Counted from the stretch's first letter, positions 24,804 to 33,520 are shown. The stretch: DNA of 61,276 nt from Bacillota bacterium (GCA_021803575.1 JAJZLH010000019.1:1-61276), one strand, 5' to 3'. A program made the numbers and translations. The notes: generated by a model not told the origin, from the letters alone.

Positions 24804-24828
24804 CAAAACGCCCGCACGAAGCGGGCGT
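24804..24828 (-). terminator. intrinsic terminator after tRNA-Arg
   Basis: On the minus strand an eight-base-pair GC-rich stem (ACGCCCGC/GCGGGCGT) with a five-base loop is followed by TTTG. It starts seven bases after the encoded CCA end of the tRNA and precedes the M14 peptidase gene. Confidence 0.8.
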
Positions 24829-24834
24829 CAAGCT

Positions 24835-24910
24835 TGGCGCGCCTAGCAGGACTCGAACCTGCGCTCCTGGCTTCGGAGGCCAGTACTCTATCCACCTGAG
24901 CTATAGGCGC
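24835..24910 (-). tRNA. tRNA-Arg (anticodon CCG), CCA encoded
   Basis: 76 bases folding as a cloverleaf on the minus strand. The acceptor stem is GCGCCTA/TAGGCGC with discriminator G and an encoded CCA. The anticodon arm is CTGGC-CTCCGAA-GCCAG, giving anticodon CCG, which reads CGG arginine codons. The T arm is GCAGG-TTCGAGT-CCTGC. CGG is common in these GC-rich genes. Confidence 0.97.
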
Positions 24911-25019
24911 TTACGATCGGATTCTAGCACAGTGGGCCGGCGCCCTTCCAGCCCAGGTACCCGCCCCCAAGCCGCCGCTTCCCTGTACACTGCCCTGAGA
25001 ACATCCGAGAGGAGCTGCC

Positions 25020-25586
25020 ATGCCACCCGCCCTTCTGATCGCCCTGGTGCTCGCCCTCGGCCTGGACACGCTCAGTGTGTCGGCCGCCCTCGCCCCTCGC
25101 TTCCCGGAGCATCGCCTGCGCATCGCCATCACTTTCGCCCTGTTCGAAGCGGTGATGCCGCTGATCGGCATCGGCATCGGCCACCTCTTGGGCCGGGCGC
25201 TGGGACCGACCGGAGCGACGGTCGGCGCCGTGCTGCTGGTGGCTCTGGGCGGCTATTTCCTGGTGGCCAGACACGAGCAGGCACCGGCCTCCGGCCCGGC
25301 CGGCTCGGTCCCGGCCCAGGACTTCGCCGGCTGGCTTCTGGTCGGGCTGGGGCTGGCCATCTCCCTCGATGAGGTGGCGGTTGGCATCTCCTTCGCCCTG
25401 CTCGGCGTGCCCGTGCTTCCCGCTGTGCTGGCCATCCTGGCCCAGGCCTTCGCCTTCTCCCTGATCGGCTCCTCACTTGGCAAGGGCCTCGCCGACCGCT
25501 TCGGCGCCGTCGCCGAGCGCCTGGCCGGAGTCGTGCTGATCGGCCTGGGCGTGGTACAGCTGGGCCGCATCTTCCTCGGCTGGTGA
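25020..25586 (+). CDS. mntP: MntP-type manganese efflux pump
   Basis: 188 residues, normal MntP length, with six hydrophobic segments. The two repeats each carry the family acidic motif: ALGLDTLSVSAAL in helix 1 and AISLDEVAVGISFALLG in helix 4. These Asp residues are needed for Mn2+ export in known MntP proteins. It starts with ATG after GAGAGGAGC. The 109-base gap in front holds the tRNA start and a weak TACACT box; I see no yybP-ykoY riboswitch there. It may balance uptake by the Nramp transporter 2.7 kb away. Confidence 0.88.
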   Translation: MPPALLIALVLALGLDTLSVSAALAPRFPEHRLRIAITFALFEAVMPLIGIGIGHLLGRALGPTGATVGAVLLVALGGYFLVARHEQAPASGPAGSVPAQDFAGWLLVGLGLAISLDEVAVGISFALLGVPVLPAVLAILAQAFAFSLIGSSLGKGLADRFGAVAERLAGVVLIGLGVVQLGRIFLGW

Positions 25587-25590
25587 GGAA

Positions 25591-26106
25591 ATGAGCACAC
25601 TCGTCACGGAGCGCCTGCAACTCGTACCGTGGAGCGCTCGGCTCTGCCAGCTGGCTCTCGAGGACCGGCCGGCCCTGGCCGAGGCGATCGCCGCCAGAGT
25701 GCCCGAGGAGTGGCCGCAGGCAGACTTTGGCCGGATACTGCCCATGATCCGTGAGCTGGCCGAGAGCGTACCGGGACACGAACTCCCCAACTTCCTCACC
25801 ATCCACCGCCAGGACCGCTGTCTGATCGGCGGTATCGGCTTCACCCGGCCGCCGGCCGATGGCGACGGTGAGTTCGGCTACGATGTGATCCCGTCGTATC
25901 AGAACCAGGGTTACGCCACGGAGATGGGCCGGGCCGTGGTCGGCTGGGCATTTGGAGAACTCGCCCTCTCCGACCTCCGGGCCACCTGCCAGCCGGACAA
26001 TCTGGCGTCGGTCCGGGTCCTGGAAAAGATCGGCTTGCGACGGGTCGAGGAGACGGCGGACCTCGTCAGCTGGCTGCTGACGAGGTCCGAGTGGCTCTCT
26101 TCGTAA
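25591..26106 (+). CDS. GNAT acetyltransferase, RimJ/RimL-like
   Basis: 171 residues. TERLQLVPWS at the N-terminus, EFGYDVIPSYQNQGYATEMGRAVVGWAF (shown here only in parts: GYDV strand, then Q-x2-G-Y-A acetyl-CoA loop) and DNLASVRVLEKIGLRRV at the end are typical of the RimJ/RimL N-acetyltransferase group, which modify protein N-termini or small amines. It lies four bases after mntP, with TGAGGAA before the ATG, so the two are probably cotranscribed. The substrate is unknown. Confidence 0.88.
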   Translation: MSTLVTERLQLVPWSARLCQLALEDRPALAEAIAARVPEEWPQADFGRILPMIRELAESVPGHELPNFLTIHRQDRCLIGGIGFTRPPADGDGEFGYDVIPSYQNQGYATEMGRAVVGWAFGELALSDLRATCQPDNLASVRVLEKIGLRRVEETADLVSWLLTRSEWLSS

Positions 26107-26123
26107 TCGCTTCGGAGCCTGAC

Positions 26124-26543
26124 TCAGGACTCGCTGCGGTCGCCTTGCACCACTTTCTCCAGTCCCAGGTCCTTCAGCAGCGCCTGGTGGTGGAGGGTCA
26201 GTTCGCGGGCCAAAGACTCCAGTTTCTTGCCGAGCGCATCGTGCTGCCGCTTCATTTTGTCGTACTGCTGGCTGAGGGTGCGCACCCGGCGCACTCTGGC
26301 CGTGGTCGTCATGTCGCCGACCGTCTTGCGTGAGCGTCGCTTGCTCGGAGCGGCACTGGGCTTGCCGCTGACCCGGTTGGCCAGCCGACCCAGATACAGC
26401 TTGATGCTGACCGCAGAGCGGTCCAGATCTGAGACCGCCTTCTCCACCGCCTCTGTGAACGGCAGTATCTGGGCATCGATTTGCTTTGCCAGGCCGGTCA
26501 GATATTCTCTTTCCTTCGGTTCAAACTTCCCTTTTGTCGCCAC
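26124..26543 (-). CDS. small basic coiled-coil protein of unknown function
   Basis: 139 residues, charged throughout and without membrane segments. The N-terminal part (KEREYLTGLAKQIDAQ) and the C-terminal part (LSQQYDKMKRQHDALGKKLE) are heptad-like helices; they flank a basic linker rich in Ser, Lys and Arg (SAAPSKRRSRKT). Translation is supported by AGGAGG eight bases before the GTG start and by an extended -10 promoter upstream. The basic linker suggests binding to nucleic acid, but I recognise no family. It converges on the GNAT gene. Confidence 0.65.
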   Translation of the reverse strand: MATKGKFEPKEREYLTGLAKQIDAQILPFTEAVEKAVSDLDRSAVSIKLYLGRLANRVSGKPSAAPSKRRSRKTVGDMTTTARVRRVRTLSQQYDKMKRQHDALGKKLESLARELTLHHQALLKDLGLEKVVQGDRSES

Positions 26544-26578
26544 TCCGCCCGCCTCCTATAGGTTGCATTCCAGTGCCA

Positions 26579-26587
26579 AGTATAACA
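26579..26587 (-). promoter_or_regulatory. extended -10 promoter of the coiled-coil gene
   Basis: TGTTATACT on the minus strand, that is a TG-N extended -10 followed by TATACT, 36 bases before the GTG start. No clear -35. The rpoB promoter has the same nine bases, TGTTATACT. Confidence 0.6.
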
Positions 26588-26745
26588 CTTGGCCGCACCC
26601 AAATTCGGCCATGTTCGCGATATATCCCGACCAGACCGATTCCCGATGGCGGCCGATCTTCGCCGACCCTTCGCCGCACCAGAGCTCGGCCGCCGGGCCT
26701 AGCGCCCCGCCGCCAAACTGCTGCAGAGGCCACGCAGCACGTACA

Positions 26746-27339
26746 CTAGAGGAGATCGGGGTCGTGCTGAATGAACAGCTCTCCATTGCCGATCGGGACC
26801 AGTACCTGCCGGCTGCCTGGGGTGGCGGCCACCAGGCTGCGGAAGCCTGCCAGCTCGCCCGCCTTGTCCACAGCGTTGTCGACCACCAGCAGGCCGTCCT
26901 GGGCCAGGATGCGGAACAGGTCCGGCCACCAGTTCACATAACGCTTGCGGTCGGCGTCCAGGAAGATCAGGTCCCAGTCTCGGGCCCGCGCCGTCTTCAG
27001 AAATTCCGTCGCATCGCCTGGCACCAGCTCGATCCCCCCTGCGAGGCCAGCCTCCTGGAAGTTCGCCCGGGCCATGGCCAGCTTTTGCTGATCGGCTTCC
27101 AGCGTCACCAGGCGTGCGCCGTCGGGGACGGCATCGGCCCACCAGATCGTCGAGTAGCCGTTGGAGGTTCCCACCTCCAGGACGCTCCGGGGCGCCATCG
27201 CCCGGATCAGCATCCACAGCATCAGCCCGGTGTCGGCCGTGATGTTCAGCATCTTCTCGGCGTGCGCCGTGGCAGCGCGGTCGCTCTTCTCGCCAAACTG
27301 CTTCAGGTGGCGCAACAGCGCCTCGCGCTCCGGCCTCAC
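26746..27339 (-). CDS. class I SAM-dependent O-methyltransferase
   Basis: 197 residues. SAM-binding motif I is SVLEVGTSNGYSTIWWA, acidic motif II is LVTLEADQQK, and WDLIFLDADRKRYVNWW holds the metal-binding Asp pair of the catechol O-methyltransferase-like family 3 (YrrM type). Start GTG 27339 is 12 bases after the arginase stop, so it is the last gene of that operon. Methyl acceptor unknown; YrrM proteins are linked to tRNA hydroxyuridine methylation (TrmR), which is one possibility. Confidence 0.88.
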   Translation of the reverse strand: MRPEREALLRHLKQFGEKSDRAATAHAEKMLNITADTGLMLWMLIRAMAPRSVLEVGTSNGYSTIWWADAVPDGARLVTLEADQQKLAMARANFQEAGLAGGIELVPGDATEFLKTARARDWDLIFLDADRKRYVNWWPDLFRILAQDGLLVVDNAVDKAGELAGFRSLVAATPGSRQVLVPIGNGELFIQHDPDLL

Positions 27340-27350
27340 CCGGCCACCCC

Positions 27351-28250
27351 CTACAGGATCACCTTGCCCAGGGCCGAGGCGATCAGCCCAGCCGCCATCT
27401 GGCCCGTCCGGTTATGGTCGTCCAGGATCGGATTCACCTCGACCACGCTCAGCGAGCCCAGCCTGCCGCTTTTGGCCACCAGCTCCATGGCCAGATGCGC
27501 CTCCCGGTAGGTGATGCCTCCCGGCACCGGTGTGCCGACGCCCGGCGCCTCTTTGGGATCGATCACGTCGAGGTCGAGGCTGACATGCAGGTGGTCGACG
27601 TCGGCCAGGGCGTCCAGCGCCTGCTCCATCACGGTCTGCATGCGCAGGCGGTCGAGGTCGGTCATGGTCGCCACGTTGAGTCCGGACTCCCGGATCGCCT
27701 GGCGCTCCTCAAGGTCGAGATCGCGGGCACCGATCAGCCAGACGTCCGGCTCGGCCACGAAAGGCGCGTCCGGCCAGGCGGCCAACAGGTCGGCGTGGCC
27801 GCGGCCCACTGCCGCTGCCAGCGCCATGCCGTGGATGTTGCCGCTCGGTGTGGTTCGGTCGGTGTTGAAGTCGCCGTGGGCGTCCAGCCAGATCAGGCCG
27901 ACCCGGCGGCCGAGCAGGGAGGCTCCGGCCAGGGCGCCGATGCCGATGGAGTGGTCGCCGCCCAGCACGACCGGCAGGGCGCCGCCCTGACCCAAGGAGG
28001 CCACGGCTTGGGCCAGTTCCCGGTTGACCCGCACCACCTCGGCCAGGTAGTGCAGGCGGGGGCTCTCGCCGCGCTCAAGGCGCGAGGCGTGGCGGACCTC
28101 CAGGTCGCCGTGGTCGGTCACGGCGAGGCCAAGCTGCTCCAGCTCCTGCTGGAGCCCGGCGTAGCGAATGGCGGAGGGCCCCATGTCGACGCCCCTTCGC
28201 CCGGCGCCGAGATCCATCGGCACACCCAGCACGGCCACCCGGTTCCTCAT
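27351..28250 (-). CDS. rocF: arginase
   Basis: 299 residues, typical of bacterial arginases. The binuclear manganese ligands are in GGDHSIGIG, WLDAHGDFNT (with the second part SGNIHGMALA as the substrate loop) and SLDLDVIDPKEAPGVGTPVPGG. It converts arginine to ornithine and urea. SGNIHGM is the arginase form and differs from agmatinase. The start is ATG 28250 with GGGAGG seven bases upstream. It lies 16 bases after the CCA-adding enzyme gene, so it may be transcribed with the end of the ribosomal run. Confidence 0.93.
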   Translation of the reverse strand: MRNRVAVLGVPMDLGAGRRGVDMGPSAIRYAGLQQELEQLGLAVTDHGDLEVRHASRLERGESPRLHYLAEVVRVNRELAQAVASLGQGGALPVVLGGDHSIGIGALAGASLLGRRVGLIWLDAHGDFNTDRTTPSGNIHGMALAAAVGRGHADLLAAWPDAPFVAEPDVWLIGARDLDLEERQAIRESGLNVATMTDLDRLRMQTVMEQALDALADVDHLHVSLDLDVIDPKEAPGVGTPVPGGITYREAHLAMELVAKSGRLGSLSVVEVNPILDDHNRTGQMAAGLIASALGKVIL

Positions 28251-28266
28251 CGCCGACCCTCCCATA

Positions 28267-29424
28267 TCACTCCGCGCTCTGCCGCCACTCGGCCAGCGCC
28301 TTCGTGAGCCCGGATGGCGAGTTCAGGGCAGGGTCCTGCCACACCCGCTGCCAGAGCCACTCCTGGCACGGCCCCAGCCACGGCCCGGGCGGCCGCTCAC
28401 AGATCCGGGCGATGGCACTGGGCCGAAGCGCCAGACACCGCTGGACGCCCTCGGCCTGGGCCCGCTGCCACACACCCTGGTAACGCTCTGGCTGAACCGC
28501 CGCCAGCCAGCCCAGCTCGCCCTCCGTACACCAGCTGGCGAGGCGGCGCTCGGCCGGCGCCGAGTGCGGCAGATCGCTGCTCAAGAGCGCCGCCAGCTGG
28601 ACCAGCCTGCCGTGGCGCCGGTCCCCCAGGCGTCCCTTCAGCCAGGCCAGACCCGCCTCCAGATCGCCGCCCGATGCGGCCAGGGAGAGGACGGCCAGGG
28701 CTGGATCAGGCGGAACCTCCTGCCAGGTGGGCAGGCCCGCCCATGGCCAGAGCGGGCGGAGCAATGGCTGATAGTGCTTCCACGCCGCGGCGGCCGCCTC
28801 CCCCTGGATGAGGCGCCACAGTTCGTCGTCAGCGCGACTTCTGGGACAGCCGGAGAGGGCGTCCGGCTGCCACAGGGCGGCTTCGGTCGCTGGCTCGGCG
28901 CTAAGGCGGTGGGAACTGACCAGCCGGATGCCGCGCAGGATGCGCAAGGGGTCCTCGCCAAGGCGCGCCCGAGCGGGGGGAAGCGCCCGCAGCGTCCCGG
29001 CCGTCAGATCGACACGGCCGCCGAACGGGTCGATCCAGCCTCCCTCTGGGGTGAGGGCGATGGCGTTCACCGTGTAGTCGCGGCGGGCGAGGTCGGCCTG
29101 CACTGTGTTTACGTAATGCACGGTGGCGGGGTGACGGCGATCCTGGTAATCCGCCTCCTGGCGCAGGCGTGCCAGGTGGTAGATGGCGCCGGGCCGCCGG
29201 AGCTGCACCACCCCGAAGCCGAGATCCCGCACCCGCCCCAGGGCAGCGAGCAGAGGCCTGAGCTCCTCCGGCGCAGCGCTGGTCGCCAGGTCAATCTCCC
29301 GCCATGGTCTGCCCAGAAGGGCGTCGCGCACACCGCCGCCCACCAGCACCACGGAGTGCCCGGCGGCTTCCAGAGCGCCCGTCACCGGCGCCGCCTCAGC
29401 CAAGAGCGACTCGACTCGGTCCAC
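28267..29424 (-). CDS. cca: CCA tRNA nucleotidyltransferase
   Basis: 385 residues of the class II polynucleotide-adding enzymes. VLVGGGVRDALLGRP is the GG motif, RRDYTVNAIAL is the basic motif B, and GEDPLRILRGIRLVS is motif C. The metal-binding pair after the GG motif is WREIDLAT, with Glu where most enzymes have the first Asp. The C-terminal half is helical without a clear HD phosphohydrolase motif. The product adds or repairs the 3' CCA of tRNAs; the tRNA in this window has its CCA encoded. It follows rpsI after a GC-rich hairpin. Confidence 0.92.
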   Translation of the reverse strand: MDRVESLLAEAAPVTGALEAAGHSVVLVGGGVRDALLGRPWREIDLATSAAPEELRPLLAALGRVRDLGFGVVQLRRPGAIYHLARLRQEADYQDRRHPATVHYVNTVQADLARRDYTVNAIALTPEGGWIDPFGGRVDLTAGTLRALPPARARLGEDPLRILRGIRLVSSHRLSAEPATEAALWQPDALSGCPRSRADDELWRLIQGEAAAAAWKHYQPLLRPLWPWAGLPTWQEVPPDPALAVLSLAASGGDLEAGLAWLKGRLGDRRHGRLVQLAALLSSDLPHSAPAERRLASWCTEGELGWLAAVQPERYQGVWQRAQAEGVQRCLALRPSAIARICERPPGPWLGPCQEWLWQRVWQDPALNSPSGLTKALAEWRQSAE

Positions 29425-29464
29425 CGGCGCCCCTCCTTGGCCGGGCGGCTCCCAGCAACCAGGC

Positions 29465-29486
29465 GGCGGGGCCGTCTGGCCCCGCC
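29465..29486 (-). terminator. GC-rich hairpin at the end of the ribosomal run
   Basis: Perfect nine-base-pair stem GGCGGGGCC/GGCCCCGCC with a four-base loop, just after the rpsI stop codon. Only a weak T content follows (CCTGGTTGC), so it may end transcription partly, protect the 3' end, or just separate the ribosomal genes from cca. Confidence 0.45.
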
Positions 29487-29492
29487 GGTCGA

Positions 29493-29885
29493 TCAGCGCT
29501 TGGAGAACTGCGACGCCTTTCGGGCCTTCTTCAGTCCGTACTTGCGGCGCTCCTTGACCCGGGAGTCACGGGTGAGGAGGCCGGCCTGCTTCAGCTGGGG
29601 GTGGAAGTTGGAGTCGATGCGCAGGAGCACCCTGGCCAAGGCGTGGCGGACGGCGCCGGCCTGGCCGCTCACACCGCCGCCCTTGACGGTGGCGGTGATG
29701 TCGAAGCTGGACTGGGTGCCGGTCAGGATCAGGGGTACCTGGGCATAGGCACGCATGGTGGTGACAGGAAAGTACTCCTCGAGCGGGCGGTTATTGACCT
29801 CAATCTTGCCATGGCCCGGCCGCACGTAGACGCGCGCCACGGCCTCCTTCCGCCTGCCGACTGCGAACACGGCGTCAGTCGCCAT
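29493..29885 (-). CDS. rpsI: 30S ribosomal protein S9
   Basis: 130 residues. [10 protein letters not shown] at the N-terminus, [20 protein letters not shown] in the middle and the C-terminal [12 protein letters not shown] tail, which contacts P-site tRNA, define S9. I use ATG 29885, six bases after GGGAGG, not the TTG two codons earlier. It overlaps the end of rplM by 11 bases. The rplM-rpsI pair closes the ribosomal run. Confidence 0.97.
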   Translation of the reverse strand: MATDAVFAVGRRKEAVARVYVRPGHGKIEVNNRPLEEYFPVTTMRAYAQVPLILTGTQSSFDITATVKGGGVSGQAGAVRHALARVLLRIDSNFHPQLKQAGLLTRDSRVKERRKYGLKKARKASQFSKR

Positions 29886-30318
29886 TGGCAACCTCCCTCA
29901 GAACTGGCTGCTGGGCCTGGTGCGGGTGGTCCGGCCCCGGGTACACCTTGAGTTTGGTGAACAACTGGCGGCCCAGTTTGTTCTTGGGCAGCATGCCCCT
30001 CACCGCTCTCTCCAGGACGCGTTCCGGGTGGCGGGCCAGCGCCTGGGACACCGTCTCCTGGCGGAGGCCGCCGGGGTAGCCGGTGTGGCGGCTGTACACC
30101 TTATCGGTCAGCTTCTTGCCGCTCAGTCTCACCTCGGCCGCATTGACCACCACCACGAAATCGCCCATGTCCACGGACGGCGTGAAGGTGGGCTTGGTCT
30201 TGCCCCTCAGGATCGATGCCACCTCGACTGCCACGCGGCCCAAGATCTGATCCTTGGCGTCGATCAGAACCCAGTTGCGCTGGGCGGTCTGGGTGGTCAC
30301 CATCGGCGTGTCGGTCAC
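29875..30318 (-). CDS. rplM: 50S ribosomal protein L13
   Basis: 147 residues. [32 protein letters not shown] and [10 protein letters not shown] are the conserved L13 blocks, and MLPKNKLGR lies near the end. L13 is an early 50S assembly protein. The start is GTG 30318, with AAGGAGG seven bases before it; a longer frame from 30351 has no ribosome-binding site. Its end is merged with the rpsI ribosome-binding site and start. Confidence 0.97.
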   Translation of the reverse strand: MTDTPMVTTQTAQRNWVLIDAKDQILGRVAVEVASILRGKTKPTFTPSVDMGDFVVVVNAAEVRLSGKKLTDKVYSRHTGYPGGLRQETVSQALARHPERVLERAVRGMLPKNKLGRQLFTKLKVYPGPDHPHQAQQPVLREVANGD

Positions 30319-30354
30319 AGGTGATCCTCCTTGGAGGCCAGGAGCGGCCAACGC

Positions 30355-31134
30355 TTAGTGTCTCCCAGGGTCAGGGGCGGTGTCAAGGAAGGGCGGGCCG
30401 GCGTAGTGCACCTGGACTAGGGTCAGCCCCCTGGCCTTGGCCGTGTGTCCGGCCAGAGCCCGGTCCCTGCCGCTCAGCACGGCTGCCATGCTGTCGGCCG
30501 GCCGCTTGCCCAGCCCCACTTCCATGAGCGTGCCAGCGATGTTGCGGGCCATGTGGTAGAGGAAGCCGCTGGCCGTCATCTCGATCAGGAGCAACTGCTC
30601 GGGAAGCGTTGCCACTCTGAGTTGCCACATCCGCCGGCTGGCGTCCAGGTGCTGGCGGCCCGAGAAGCTCCGGAAGTCGTGCTCGCCGATGAGGGCGGCC
30701 GCTGCGGCGGACATGGCCGGGACGTCCAGTGGCAGGGCGAGGTGTAGCGTGAACCGGCGGTAGATCGGCCTCGCCCCGCTGGCCGTGTCCACCAGGTATC
30801 GGTAGGTCTTGGCCACCGCCTGCCGGCGGGGGTCGAAGCCGGGGGCCGCCTCCTCTGCCGTGAGCACCGTGAGGTCCGGCGGCAGGTGGGCGTTCAGGGC
30901 CATCGGCCAGCGCCCTGGGTCGAGGGCGAAGCCGGTGTCGAAGCTCACCACCTGACCGAGGGCGTGCACCCCCTGGTCGGTGCGGCCAGCGCCCTGCAGT
31001 TGTACGGATTGGCCGGTGAGGCGGCTGGCTGCCGCCTCCAGGGTGCCCTGCACGGTGCGGCCCTTGTCCGGGCTCTGGCGCTGGAAGCCAGCGAAATCAG
31101 TGCCCTCGTAGGCCACGACCAGTTTCAGGCGCAC
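30355..31134 (-). CDS. truA: tRNA pseudouridine(38-40) synthase
   Basis: 259 residues. The catalytic Asp is in GAGRTDQGVHALGQ. YEGTDFAGFQRQ at the start, KTYRYLV in the middle and FLYHMARNIAGTLMEVG at the end are TruA family blocks. It makes pseudouridine at positions 38-40 of the anticodon arm. It lies between rplQ (four-base gap) and rplM, the usual place in Bacillota, but without the ecfA-ecfA-ecfT genes often found there. Confidence 0.96.
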   Translation of the reverse strand: MRLKLVVAYEGTDFAGFQRQSPDKGRTVQGTLEAAASRLTGQSVQLQGAGRTDQGVHALGQVVSFDTGFALDPGRWPMALNAHLPPDLTVLTAEEAAPGFDPRRQAVAKTYRYLVDTASGARPIYRRFTLHLALPLDVPAMSAAAAALIGEHDFRSFSGRQHLDASRRMWQLRVATLPEQLLLIEMTASGFLYHMARNIAGTLMEVGLGKRPADSMAAVLSGRDRALAGHTAKARGLTLVQVHYAGPPFLDTAPDPGRH

Positions 31135-31138
31135 CTGT

Positions 31139-31477
31139 TCAGACCAGCTCGAGCATCACCATCGGCGCACTGTCACCGCGCCGCTCGCCCATCTTCAGGA
31201 TGCGGGTGTAGCCGCCCGGCCGGTCCTTGTACTTGGGGGCGATGGCCTCGAACAGCTTGGTCACCGTGTCCTCGTCGAACAGGTAGCTGGCGACCTTGCG
31301 GCGGTTGGTGAGGTTGTCCTGCTTGGCGGTGGTGATCAGCTTCTCGGCGATCGACGACACCTCTTCGGCCCTGGCCGCCGTGGTGATGATCTTGCCGCTC
31401 TTGAAGAAGGAGGTGACCTGGCTGCGGAACATGGCCCGCTGGGCCTGCCAGCTTCGTCTCAGTCGTCGCTCCGGCAT
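31139..31477 (-). CDS. rplQ: 50S ribosomal protein L17
   Basis: 112 residues. FKSGKIITTAARAEEV and RRKVASYLFDEDTVTKLF, then GGYTRILKMGERRGDSAPM, match L17. The N-terminus is odd: where most L17 proteins start MRHRK-x-GRKLGR, this one has MPERRLRRSWQAQRAMFRS. The start ATG 31477 follows GGAGGG, which is formed by the last codons of rpoA. An open frame to 31831 upstream is only a shadow of rpoA. Confidence 0.96.
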   Translation of the reverse strand: MPERRLRRSWQAQRAMFRSQVTSFFKSGKIITTAARAEEVSSIAEKLITTAKQDNLTNRRKVASYLFDEDTVTKLFEAIAPKYKDRPGGYTRILKMGERRGDSAPMVMLELV

Positions 31478-31479
31478 CG

Positions 31480-32445
31480 CTATCCCTCCACCTGGCGAAA
31501 GCCCAGTCCCAGCTGCGCCAGTTTGGCACGCACTTCGTCCAGGGACTTGGTGCCCAGATTGCGCACCTTCTTGATCTCGTCCTCGTCCTTCTGCACCAGC
31601 TCGTACACCGAGTTGATGCCGGCCCGCTTCAGGCAGTTGTAGGAGCGCACCGAGAGGTCCAGCTCCTCCACCGGCATCTCGCGCAGGCGGTCTTCGGCGC
31701 TGCTGGCGTGGGCGGTGCCGGTGGCACCCTCGCTCACACCGCCGAGGTCCATGAACAGCCGGAGGTGGTCGGTCAGGATGCCGGCCGAGGTGGCCACCGC
31801 GTGCTCCGGCGAGACGGCGCCGTTGGTCCACAGCTCGAGCTCCAGACGGTCGTAGTCGGTGACCTGGCCGACCCGGGTGTCACCGATCGTGTAGTTGACG
31901 CGGCGCACCGGCGAGAACATGGCGTCGACCGGGATGAGGCCGATCGGCGCATCCGGGTGCTTCAGCTTGTCGGCGCTGACGTAGCCGCGGCCCCGCTCCA
32001 CCGTGATCTCCATCTCCAGCTTGGCCCCCTTGGTCAAGGTGGCCAGCACCTGGTCCGGGTTGAGCACGTCCAGGTCCGGGTCCTTGATCACATCGCCGGC
32101 CCGGATGGCACCGGGGCCCTTGGCCTCGATGCGGATGGTCTTCGCCTCTTCGGTGTGCAGGCGGACGTTCAGCGACTTCAGGTTGAGCACGATGTCGGTG
32201 GTGTCCTCCACCACACCGGGCACGGTGGAGAACTCGTGCAGCACGCCTTCGATCTTGAGCGCCGTCACGGCGGCGCCTGGGATCGATCCGAGCAGGATGC
32301 GCCTCAGCGAGTTGCCCAGCGTGATGCCGTAGCCCCGCTCCAGCGGCTCGACGACAAACCGCCCGTAGGTACCGGTTGCGTCCAGCTCCGCCACGGAAAT
32401 GGTCGGGACGGTGGTGTCGGTCACGCTCACAGCCCCCTCGCTCAC
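31480..32445 (-). CDS. rpoA: RNA polymerase alpha subunit
   Basis: 321 residues. The N-terminal assembly domain has [18 protein letters not shown] and [14 protein letters not shown]; the C-terminal domain (from about 255) contains [19 protein letters not shown] and [16 protein letters not shown] for DNA and activator binding. It starts with GTG in a GTGA overlap with the end of rpsD; a second GTG seven codons on is better placed behind GAGGGGG. Full-length for the family. Confidence 0.97.
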   Translation of the reverse strand: MSEGAVSVTDTTVPTISVAELDATGTYGRFVVEPLERGYGITLGNSLRRILLGSIPGAAVTALKIEGVLHEFSTVPGVVEDTTDIVLNLKSLNVRLHTEEAKTIRIEAKGPGAIRAGDVIKDPDLDVLNPDQVLATLTKGAKLEMEITVERGRGYVSADKLKHPDAPIGLIPVDAMFSPVRRVNYTIGDTRVGQVTDYDRLELELWTNGAVSPEHAVATSAGILTDHLRLFMDLGGVSEGATGTAHASSAEDRLREMPVEELDLSVRSYNCLKRAGINSVYELVQKDEDEIKKVRNLGTKSLDEVRAKLAQLGLGFRQVEG

Positions 32446-33068
32446 CTTGAGTAAAGCTCCACGATCATGTGCTCCTCGACCGGCGTGTCGATCTCAGCCC
32501 GCTCCGGAAGGCGCAGCAGCGTTCCCTCCAGCTTCTCCATATCGACCTCCAGCCACTCCGGCACCGTCCGGCCCTGGGCCACCTGACGCAGATCCTCGTA
32601 GCGGGGGTTCTTGCGGCTCGACTCCGCCACGCTGATCTTGTCGCCGGGCCGGACCAGGATGGAGGGAATCGACGCCTTCTTGCCATTCAGCAAGAAGTGG
32701 CCGTGGCGCACCATCTGCCTGGCCTCTGGACGCGATCCGCCCAGCCCCATCCGGTAGACCACGTTGTCCAGCCGCCGTTCCAGGAGCTGCAGCATGCGCT
32801 CACCGGTGGCCCCGGTGGAGCGCTGCGCCCGCTCGAAGGTGTTGCGGAACTGGGACTCCATCAGGCCGTAGAAGCGCTTGGCCTTTTGCTTCTCGCGCAG
32901 CTGCAGCCCGTACCCGGAGAGTTTGCGCCTGCCCAGCCCATGCTGGCCTGGCGGCACGCCCCGCTTCTTCACAGGGCACTTGTCGGTGTAACACTTCTCG
33001 GCCTTCAGGAAGAGCTTCGTGCCCTCCCGCCGGCACAGCCGGCAGACCGGTCCAGTCTCTCTCGCCAT
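32442..33068 (-). CDS. rpsD: 30S ribosomal protein S4, zinc-binding form
   Basis: 208 residues. The N-terminus carries four cysteines (C9, C12, C26, C31) as in the C+ form of S4, which binds zinc. An S4 RNA-binding domain follows ([37 protein letters not shown]). S4 starts 30S assembly and in many bacteria represses the alpha operon. It overlaps rpoA by four bases. Confidence 0.97.
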   Translation of the reverse strand: MARETGPVCRLCRREGTKLFLKAEKCYTDKCPVKKRGVPPGQHGLGRRKLSGYGLQLREKQKAKRFYGLMESQFRNTFERAQRSTGATGERMLQLLERRLDNVVYRMGLGGSRPEARQMVRHGHFLLNGKKASIPSILVRPGDKISVAESSRKNPRYEDLRQVAQGRTVPEWLEVDMEKLEGTLLRLPERAEIDTPVEEHMIVELYSR

Positions 33069-33082
33069 GATGTCTGTGCCCC

Positions 33083-33478
33083 CTACACCCGCCGCCGCTT
33101 GGGCGGACGGCAGCCGTTGTGCGGAATCGGCGTCACGTCGCGGATCATGGTGACCTCCAGCCCGGCCGTCTGCAGGGAGCGGATGGCCGCTTCACGGCCC
33201 GCGCCCGGACCCTTCACCCACACTTCAACCTCGCGCATGCCCTGGTCCATGGCCTGCTTGGCGGCGGCCTCAGCGGCCACCTGAGCGGCAAAGGGCGTGG
33301 ACTTCCTCGAGCCCTTGAACCCCTGCATGCCGGAGGAGGCCCAGGCCAGGGAATTGCCGGTGGGGTCGGTGATGGTGACCAGCGTGTTGTTGAAGGTGCT
33401 CTTGACGTGGGCGATGCCGCGCTCGACGTGGCGGCGCTCCCGCTTCCTGGGTCGAGTCCCGGTTCGCTTAGGCACCAA
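33083..33478 (-). CDS. rpsK: 30S ribosomal protein S11
   Basis: 131 residues. [33 protein letters not shown] and the C-terminal [15 protein letters not shown] are the conserved S11 regions. S11 forms the platform of the 30S subunit near the E site. It lies between rpsM and rpsD in standard order. Confidence 0.97.
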   Translation of the reverse strand: MVPKRTGTRPRKRERRHVERGIAHVKSTFNNTLVTITDPTGNSLAWASSGMQGFKGSRKSTPFAAQVAAEAAAKQAMDQGMREVEVWVKGPGAGREAAIRSLQTAGLEVTMIRDVTPIPHNGCRPPKRRRV

Positions 33479-33520
33479 GGGGCCCCCTCTCGTTGTTCGG
33501 GCTCAGACTCATGCAGATAC

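Noticed and set aside
24911-25019. Possible yybP-ykoY manganese riboswitch before mntP
   Set aside because: The 109-base gap shows no conserved loop sequences or long stems of that riboswitch.
31478-31831. Upstream extension of rplQ in frame
   Set aside because: It lies entirely inside rpoA in another frame and encodes Arg/Gly-rich sequence; L17 begins at 31477.
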